Shown piece by piece: positions 11,830 to 16,384 of a stretch of 16,384 nucleotides of DNA. The notes beneath the pieces were generated by a model. That model was not told where the DNA came from. It searched no databases and was given only the letters and a program-made list of their open reading frames with translations. Where the stretch lies: contig CAYMKW010000065.1 of the NCBI GenBank assembly GCA_964391365.1, forward strand, positions 1 to 16,384. The letters run 5' to 3'. Origin of the DNA: SXMI01 sp964391365. Lineage in GTDB: Bacteria; Actinomycetota; Acidimicrobiia; Acidimicrobiales; Microtrichaceae. Numbering within the stretch: the first letter of the stretch is position 1; each line of letters begins with the position of its first letter. Made by a program: the position numbers and the translations under genes.

Positions 11830-12522
11830 TCAGCCCGATCCGGGGCCGTGCTGACGCAACCACTCCGTCATGGCGATCCCCGAGGCCACACCGACGTTGA
11901 CCGAGCGGGTCGATCCGAACATGGGGATGTCACGGATCTCGTCGCAGGCCGCCAGCAGATCGGCCGACAGCCCGCTCCCCTCCTGTCCGAACACCAACGC
12001 ACAGTCCCGGGGCAGTGGCCGGCCGTCGATCGGCTCGGAACCGTCGACCACGTCGATCCCGACCAGCGCCAGACCCCGTTCGTCCGCGGCCGAGCGGAAC
12101 GAGGCCACGTCAGGGTGGTGGTGCACGTGGACGTACCGGTCGGTGACCATGGCGCCCCGTCGGTTCCACTGCCGACGGCCGACGACGTGAACCGCTGCGG
12201 CGCCGAACGCGTTGGCGTTCCGGACGACCGTCCCGATGTTCATGTCGTGGCGCAGATTCTCGATGGCCACGTGGAAGGCGAACCGCCGGGTGTCGAGGTC
12301 GGCGACGATCGCCTCGATGCTCCAGTAGCGGTAGCGGTCCACCACGTTGCGACGGTCACCGTGGGCGAGCAGGCCCGGGTCCAGCCGGGGGTCGTCGGGC
12401 CAGGGCGCCGGGTGGGGACCGACGCCGTGGGTCGGGACGGGCAACGGATCACCGGGGACGGGCCCGCCGGACCCGGATCCGCTCGGTGCCGATCGTCCAG
12501 CTGGGGCTGCATTGTCGACCAC
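11830..12522 (-). CDS. SpoU/TrmH family RNA methyltransferase
   Basis: This 230-aa protein carries the three SPOUT (SpoU) motifs in order. Motif 1 is N95-I-G-T-V-V-R101-N-A-N-A-F-G, with the Arg used in ribose 2'-O methylation. Motif 2 is L-V-F-G-Q-E-G-S-G-L-S at 176-186. Motif 3 is R-S-V-N-V-G-V-A-S-G-I-A-M at 206-218. Together they form the trefoil knot that binds S-adenosylmethionine. The likely reaction is 2'-O-methylation of a tRNA or rRNA ribose; which nucleotide cannot be told. The first 60 residues are Gly/Pro-rich and lack the L30e-like substrate domain of RlmB/TsnR-type enzymes. GTG at 12522 was chosen from TACGGT 8 nt upstream; a start further in is possible because the N-terminus is poorly structured. 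It is divergent from cbiX, 24 bp apart, and its stop lies 70 bp upstream of csoR. Confidence 0.88.
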   Translation of the reverse strand: MVDNAAPAGRSAPSGSGSGGPVPGDPLPVPTHGVGPHPAPWPDDPRLDPGLLAHGDRRNVVDRYRYWSIEAIVADLDTRRFAFHVAIENLRHDMNIGTVVRNANAFGAAAVHVVGRRQWNRRGAMVTDRYVHVHHHPDVASFRSAADERGLALVGIDVVDGSEPIDGRPLPRDCALVFGQEGSGLSADLLAACDEIRDIPMFGSTRSVNVGVASGIAMTEWLRQHGPGSG

Positions 12523-12546
12523 GGTGCCGGACCGTACCGTGGTGCC
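12523..12546. promoter_or_regulatory. compact divergent promoter with TA-sharing -10 elements (SpoU / cbiX)
   Basis: ACCGTACCGT at 12531-12540 carries TACGGT on the minus strand (12536-12531) and TACCGT on the plus strand (12535-12540), sharing the TA at 12535-12536. The plus element is 6 nt from GTG at 12547 and the minus element 8 nt from GTG at 12522. On the plus strand TTGTCG at 12512-12517 is a good -35 candidate with a 17-bp spacer; it lies inside the SpoU coding sequence. No Shine-Dalgarno sequence is present on either side. Confidence 0.65.
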
Positions 12547-12897
12547 GTGTCCGACACCGTCCTGTTGATCGCCCACGGCAGCCGCAATCCGGCCGCCCAG
12601 ACCGACCACGAACGCCTGTGCGAGCGGGTCGGGGACGCCACCGGCACGACGGTCCGACCGGCCTACCTGGAACTGGCCGAACCGGGCATCGCCACCGCGA
12701 TCGATGCGGCGGTGGCCGACGGCGCCGACCGGGTGCGACTGGTGCCGGTGTTCCTGCACTCCGGCAACCACGTGGCCCGGGACATCCCCGAGGCCGTGTC
12801 GGCTGCCCGGGAGGCGCACCCCGGCGTGGACATCCAGCTCGACGAGCACGTCGGGGCCGACCCCGCTCTGGTCGACCTGATCGCCGCGCGCATCTGA
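12547..12897 (+). CDS. cbiX: short CbiX/SirB-type sirohydrochlorin chelatase
   Basis: This 116-aa single-domain chelatase begins with the family hallmark L-L-I-A-H-G-S-R (6-13, H10). The second metal-site motif is F-L-H-S-G-N-H-V-A-R-D-I-P (69-81), with H75 as the likely second catalytic His. The length matches the short CbiX form that works as a homodimer, half the size of the fused two-domain bacterial type. Such enzymes insert cobalt (cobalamin route) or iron (siroheme route) into sirohydrochlorin; the metal cannot be decided, and no other tetrapyrrole gene is in the window. The GTG start follows TACCGT by 6 nt. The gene is divergent from the SpoU methyltransferase and followed by a repeat-rich spacer. 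Confidence 0.88.
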   Translation: MSDTVLLIAHGSRNPAAQTDHERLCERVGDATGTTVRPAYLELAEPGIATAIDAAVADGADRVRLVPVFLHSGNHVARDIPEAVSAAREAHPGVDIQLDEHVGADPALVDLIAARI

Positions 12898-12900
12898 ACA

Positions 12901-12926
12901 CCCCCCCGGCCCCGGCCCCGGCCCCC
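12901..12926 (-). repeat. G-quadruplex-type (GGGGCC)n motif
   Basis: The plus strand reads C7-GG-C4-GG-C4-GG-C5, so the minus strand has four runs of at least four G separated by CC. Three perfect GGCCCC units lie at 12908-12925. The motif starts 3 bp after the cbiX stop codon and sits on the template strand for the flanking plus-strand genes. Confidence 0.8.
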
Positions 12927-12932
12927 TGCTTT

Positions 12933-12975
12933 GTGGTGCGAGGCAGGCGCAGCGAGGCCGGCACCACGAGGCCGG
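12933..12975 (+). repeat. intergenic inverted and direct repeats between cbiX and the DUF4230 gene
   Basis: GTGGTGC (12933-12939) pairs with GCACCAC (12961-12967) around a 21-nt loop. CGAGGCCGG occurs twice, at 12953-12961 and 12967-12975. There is no T-tract after the stem, so a classical intrinsic terminator is not supported. The 136-bp spacer 12898-13033 otherwise holds only the G-rich motif and the promoter at 13022. Confidence 0.55.
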
Positions 12976-13021
12976 AGGGGTTCGCGTCAGGCTGCGACGG
13001 GGACTCCACGGAGCCCGCTGT

Positions 13022-13033
13022 TACCGTGGCGGC
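13022..13033 (+). promoter_or_regulatory. leaderless -10 element TACCGT for the DUF4230-ABC operon
   Basis: TACCGT at 13022-13027 is followed by exactly six bases and the GTG at 13034. Both hexamer and spacing are identical to those before cbiX. No Shine-Dalgarno sequence is present and no clear -35 element is visible. Confidence 0.65.
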
Positions 13034-13699
13034 GTGGGCCGACTTGAAGCACCGAAGCAGCGGGTCGCGCTGCCCCTGATCGCCACGATCTCGCTCGCCG
13101 TGATCGCCGTCGGGCTGCTCGGTCTGCTCCTCGTGGGCGTCATCTCGGCGTTCGACCCCTTCGGCTCCGAGACGGTCGACCGCTCCGGCCCGTCGGTCCT
13201 CGAACGCATCCGCCAGCTCGAGGAGTTCACCGCCGCCGACGCCACGTTCACCCAGGACGTCGACCTGACCGAGGACGCCAACATCCTCCCGGACTTCATC
13301 CAGGGCGAACGGGTCACGGCCATCGTCACCGGGACGGTCCGGGCCACCGTCGACTTCGGCCAGCTCACCGACGACGCCGTTCAGGTCTCGGACGACCGGA
13401 CCACCATCCGCATCAGACTGCCGGAGCCGACGCTCAGCGACCCCGAGATCGACGAGGGATCCGCCCGGGTCGTGTCCCGCGACCGGGGCATCCTCGACCG
13501 GATCGAGGACGCCTTCGTGTCGAACCCCGTCGACGACGGCCCGGTCTACCGTGCGGCCGAGGAGAAGCTGGCCGAGGCGGCCCGCTCCACCGACGTGCTC
13601 GAGCAGGCCCGAACCAACACCGAACGCTGGCTGACGACGTTCCTGCAGGCCGCCGGGTTCACGACCGTTGAGATCACCTGGGCCGAGTCGCCGTCGTGA
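13034..13699 (+). CDS. DUF4230 domain membrane-anchored protein
   Basis: This 221-aa protein has a short basic N-terminus, one membrane helix at about 12-37, and an outward-facing domain resembling DUF4230. Recognisable stretches are L-E-R-I-R-Q-L-E-E-F-T-A-A (56-68), a strand-rich centre with G-T-V-R-A-T-V-D-F-G-Q-L (97-108) and T-I-R-I-R-L-P-E-P (120-128), and a helical C-terminal half ending in a strand. The biochemical role of DUF4230 is unknown. Its stop overlaps the start of the ABC ATPase gene (GTGA, 13696-13699), so it probably works with that transporter, perhaps as an extracytoplasmic partner. The GTG start is set by TACCGT 6 nt upstream. The family call is from memory of motif wording; the topology is clear from sequence. 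Confidence 0.75.
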   Translation: MGRLEAPKQRVALPLIATISLAVIAVGLLGLLLVGVISAFDPFGSETVDRSGPSVLERIRQLEEFTAADATFTQDVDLTEDANILPDFIQGERVTAIVTGTVRATVDFGQLTDDAVQVSDDRTTIRIRLPEPTLSDPEIDEGSARVVSRDRGILDRIEDAFVSNPVDDGPVYRAAEEKLAEAARSTDVLEQARTNTERWLTTFLQAAGFTTVEITWAESPS

Positions 13700-14439
13700 G
13701 CGACGTACCGACCGTCGACTGGGCTGCGCAGGTGCTCGGCGGGACCAAGGTCTACGGTTCCGGCGACACCGCCGTCCGAGCCCTCGACGGGGTCACCGTC
13801 GGCTTCGAACGAGGTCGATTCACGGCGATCATGGGCCCGTCCGGATCCGGCAAGTCGACGCTCGTGCAGTGCGCCGCCTGCCTGGACCGGCTGACCGAGG
13901 GACGGGTCATCATCGGCGACGTCGACGCCACCCGCCTGGACGAGAAGCGACTGACCCTGCTCCGCCGGGAACGGATCGGGTTCATCTTCCAGCAGTTCAA
14001 CCTGCTCCCCACCCTGACCGCCCGCGAGAACATCACCTTTCCCCTCGACCTGGCCGGCCGCCGACCCGATTCGGCCTGGTTCGACCACGTCGTGGACACC
14101 GTCGGCCTGCGGGACCGGCTGGACCACCGGCCCTCGGAGCTGTCGGGCGGTCAGCAACAGCGCGTCGCCGTCGCCCGGGCACTCGTCGAACGACCGGAGT
14201 TGATCGTCGCCGACGAGCCCACGGGCAACCTGGACTCCCGGTCCTCGGCCGAGATCCTCGACTTCCTGGCGCGGGCCACCTCGGAGTTCGGACAGACCGT
14301 CGTCATGGTCACCCACGATCCCGTCGCCGCCGCCCGCGCCGATCGGGTGGTGTTCCTGAACGACGGCCGGATCGTCGACGATCTGGTCCGGCCCACCTGG
14401 GCCCAGTTGCTCGAACGCACCGGCACCCCCGCCGGCTGA
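13696..14439 (+). CDS. ABC transporter ATP-binding protein, LolD/MacB type
   Basis: This complete 247-aa nucleotide-binding subunit has Walker A G-P-S-G-S-G-K-S-T at 47-55. The Q-loop is F-I-F-Q-Q-F-N-L-L-P (97-106). The signature L-S-G-G-Q-Q-Q-R is at 149-156. Walker B ends in A-D-E-P-T-G-N-L-D (172-180, catalytic E174), and the switch His is H207 in V-T-H-D. The F-N-L-L-P-T-L-T-A-x-E-N and D-E-P-T-G-N-L-D wording is that of the MacB/LolD/FtsE branch, which powers mechanotransmission rather than ordinary substrate pores. It is coupled by a 4-nt overlap to the DUF4230 gene before it and followed after 9 nt by an FtsX-type permease, its obvious membrane partner. Confidence 0.94.
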   Translation: MSDVPTVDWAAQVLGGTKVYGSGDTAVRALDGVTVGFERGRFTAIMGPSGSGKSTLVQCAACLDRLTEGRVIIGDVDATRLDEKRLTLLRRERIGFIFQQFNLLPTLTARENITFPLDLAGRRPDSAWFDHVVDTVGLRDRLDHRPSELSGGQQQRVAVARALVERPELIVADEPTGNLDSRSSAEILDFLARATSEFGQTVVMVTHDPVAAARADRVVFLNDGRIVDDLVRPTWAQLLERTGTPAG

Positions 14440-14448
14440 CCGGGCACC

Positions 14449-16384
14449 GTGCTCCGCCTCGCGCTCCGCAACCTGCGCGCGTACGCACCGCGCTTCGTGG
14501 CCACGGCGCTCGCCGTCGTCGTGGGCATCGGGTTCCTGGCCGCCGGGCTGGTCCTCACCGGTGCCATGCGCGACGCCCTCCTGGGCACGGTGGACCGCCA
14601 GTACGCCGGCGTCGACCTGGCCGTCGAGTCGAGCCTCCAGTTCGAGGGTCTCGGTCTCGGTGTGAGCGAGGAGGACCTGGAACGGATCCGTTCGACCCCC
14701 GGGGTGGCGGCCGCCGCCGGGGAACTCGCCGAGCCGGTCCGGATCGTGGACGCCGAGGGAACGACGTTGGCGTCCCGGACCCGCGGCCGGGCCTGGATCG
14801 AGGACCGGGGAGGACTCAACCCGTTGACGATCACCGCCGGGTCCGCTCCCGACGCCGGCGGCGTCGTCCTCGACGAGCGAACCGCGGCAGAGGTCGGCGT
14901 GGATGTGGGCGACACGGTCCGATTGGCCACTCCGTCGGGGCCGGTCGAACGCAGCGTCGTGGGCACGAGCCGCTTCGGCGACGCGGACTCGGTCGACGAC
15001 GGCGGGACCGTGTCGTTCGATCCCGAGGACGCGCTGGACGTGCTCGGAGCCCGGGCGACCGGCTGGGAGTCGGTGGTCGTCCGCGTCGACGGCGACGTCG
15101 ACCGGGTCGCCGAGGACCTCTCGGGCGAACTCGCCGGCACCTCGCTCAACGTCGTCACCGGGCAGGAGTTCCGCGAATCACGCCAGGCCCTCACGGCCGG
15201 CCTGGTGGACGTCCTGCGCCCGGTGCTCAACGGGTTCGCGTGGGTCGCCCTCTTCGTCGCCGGATTCGTCATCGCGAACACCTTCGCCGTCGTGGTCAGC
15301 CAGCGTCGCCGCGAGCTCGCGCTGGTCCGGGCGATCGGCGGCACGCCCGCTCAGGTGCGTCGATCGCTGCTGGCCGAGGGTGTCGCAGTGGGCGCGTTCG
15401 CCAGCCTCCTCGGTGTCCTGGCCGGGGCGCTGCTGGCCGGAGGGGTCGTCCGCCTGCTCGAGGCGCTCGGCTTCCGGCTCCCCGGAGCCGGCATCTCGGT
15501 CGGGCCGCTGCTCGTGATCGGCTGCGTCACCGCAGGCACCGTGGTGACGACGGTGTCGGTGCTGGCGCCGGCCATCCGCGCCGGCCGCACCCGCCCCGTC
15601 GAGGCGATGCGGCAGGGTGCGGTGGACCGCTCCGGCACCTCGCCGGTCCGCGCCGCCGTGGGCGGGGCGCTCCTGGCGTTGGGCCTGGCGCTGCTGCTGG
15701 GCGTCCGACTGGGTGGCTGGACCGCATGGCTGCTCGGTCCCGGCGCCCTCATCCTGTTCCTGGGGGTGATCGTCGGTGGCCCGCTGCTGGCCCGGGCCTT
15801 CGCCCGGATCCTGTCGCCCGCCGCCCGCCGCCTCGGGCTGACGACCCGGTTGGCGGTCGACAACACGGTCCGCAACCCGAGACGGACCGCCACGACGGCG
15901 AACGCCCTGGTGATCGGGTTGTTCCTGGTCACGGTGGTGACCACCTCGGGTGAGGCGTTCAAGTCCTGGGCCACGGGCCAGTTGGACGCACTGTCGGCCT
16001 CGGACTTCATCGTCGCCAGCTCCGGGGCGCCGATCGCGGATGAGGTCCTGGACGGGATCGCAGCCACGGATGGCGTCCGCCGCACCGCCCCGGTGCGCAC
16101 GACGGCGTTCACCGGTTCGCAGGGCAACCAGACGGCGGTGTCCGGCGCCGACGTCCGCGCCCTGCAGGAGACCACCGGCCTGGAGGTGGTCGAGGGATCG
16201 CTCGACGAGGTGGCCGCCGGCCGGGCGGCGGCGGTCGTGGACCTGTCGTCGTTCACCCTCGATGCGGTCGACGACGGTGGTGCTCCGGGCGGGGCGGCCC
16301 CGACGACGCTCCCGGACGACCCGACCTCGCCCTTCGGTGGCGGCGCCGGGGTCGGTGACGCCGTCGACGTGGTGCTCCCCGACG
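14449..16384 (+). CDS. FtsX/MacB-type ABC transporter permease (3' end beyond window)
   Basis: The frame is open to the right edge, giving 645 codons without a stop. An N-terminal membrane helix (about 16-38) follows L-R-L-A-L-R-N-L-R. A large extracytoplasmic MacB-like domain spans about 40-255. An FtsX domain with three helices (about 262-285, 312-338, 350-374) contains the coupling-helix region S-Q-R-R-R-E-L-A-L-V-R-A-I-G (284-297). Two further helices (about 400-420 and 428-450) follow. A second core then begins with L-A-V-D-N-T-V-R-N-P-R-R-T-A (468-481), a helix, and another outer domain. This is the duplicated layout of large actinobacterial permeases of roughly 850 aa, so about a quarter is probably missing. 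GTG at 14449 was chosen for its position 9 nt after the ATPase stop and directly before the helix; there is no Shine-Dalgarno, so coupling is likely. Substrate unknown; lipid or peptide export is typical of the type. Confidence 0.9.
   Translation, partial: MLRLALRNLRAYAPRFVATALAVVVGIGFLAAGLVLTGAMRDALLGTVDRQYAGVDLAVESSLQFEGLGLGVSEEDLERIRSTPGVAAAAGELAEPVRIVDAEGTTLASRTRGRAWIEDRGGLNPLTITAGSAPDAGGVVLDERTAAEVGVDVGDTVRLATPSGPVERSVVGTSRFGDADSVDDGGTVSFDPEDALDVLGARATGWESVVVRVDGDVDRVAEDLSGELAGTSLNVVTGQEFRESRQALTAGLVDVLRPVLNGFAWVALFVAGFVIANTFAVVVSQRRRELALVRAIGGTPAQVRRSLLAEGVAVGAFASLLGVLAGALLAGGVVRLLEALGFRLPGAGISVGPLLVIGCVTAGTVVTTVSVLAPAIRAGRTRPVEAMRQGAVDRSGTSPVRAAVGGALLALGLALLLGVRLGGWTAWLLGPGALILFLGVIVGGPLLARAFARILSPAARRLGLTTRLAVDNTVRNPRRTATTANALVIGLFLVTVVTTSGEAFKSWATGQLDALSASDFIVASSGAPIADEVLDGIAATDGVRRTAPVRTTAFTGSQGNQTAVSGADVRALQETTGLEVVEGSLDEVAAGRAAAVVDLSSFTLDAVDDGGAPGGAAPTTLPDDPTSPFGGGAGVGDAVDVVLPD

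Noticed and set aside
12933..12967. Inverted repeat after cbiX as an intrinsic terminator
   Set aside because: The stem is only 7 bp with a 21-nt loop and there is no T-run after it.
13668..15953. Plus-strand ORF of 761 codons overlapping the ABC ATPase and permease in another frame
   Set aside because: Arg/Gly/Pro-rich shadow; the other two frames encode complete Walker motifs and FtsX helices.
1..16384. Search for a mobile element, toxin-antitoxin, phage, biosynthetic cluster or defence island
   Set aside because: No integrase, transposase, terminal repeats, tRNA attachment site, nuclease-methylase pair or composition break was seen; the genes are housekeeping and accessory metabolism.

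Overview
The window is ordinary, gene-dense chromosomal DNA from a very GC-rich bacterium. It is most likely an actinobacterium, possibly of the Acidimicrobiia. This is inferred from the strong GC bias at third codon positions, mostly GTG starts, many 4-nt NTGA gene overlaps, a PimB-like GT4 mannosyltransferase, a CsoR-CopA copper module, and many start codons preceded at 6-9 nt by an actinobacterial-type -10 hexamer (TANNNT) and no Shine-Dalgarno sequence. No integrase, transposase, tRNA, rRNA or CRISPR array was seen. Fourteen coding genes are supported, the last cut by the right edge.

Left part (1-5300): a carotenoid-oxygenase-family protein is followed by a small PGPGW membrane protein whose stop overlaps the start of an epoxide hydrolase-type alpha/beta hydrolase. 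Facing them on the minus strand is a pair made of a dienelactone-hydrolase-family protein and a PimB-like glycosyltransferase. The glycosyltransferase has no ATG, GTG or TTG where one is needed and apparently starts at a CTG overlapping the upstream stop.

Middle (5300-9260): a patatin-like phospholipase carries a 30-bp tandem repeat and a Gly-Ser/Thr/Asn microsatellite in its middle. An unrecognised 209-aa protein and a thioredoxin-fold-like protein without CxxC are transcribed divergently. Then an SDR oxidoreductase and a VOC (glyoxalase-fold) protein diverge from a 23-bp intergenic region whose two -10 elements share a TA dinucleotide.

Right part (9217-16384): csoR-copA is a translationally coupled copper sensor and Cu(I) P1B-ATPase operon, with a perfect 15-bp operator palindrome set in a leaderless promoter. 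A SpoU/TrmH RNA methyltransferase and a short CbiX chelatase diverge from a second promoter whose -10 elements share a TA. After a small repeat-rich spacer with a G-quadruplex-type motif comes an operon of a DUF4230 membrane-anchored protein, a LolD/MacB-type ATPase and an FtsX/MacB-type permease.

No undescribed multi-gene defence or mobile system is apparent. The most notable signals are the consistent leaderless promoter layout including two TA-sharing divergent promoters, the CTG start, the Gln in the GT4 EX7E motif, the repeat-loaded patatin, and the DUF4230-ABC transporter coupling.
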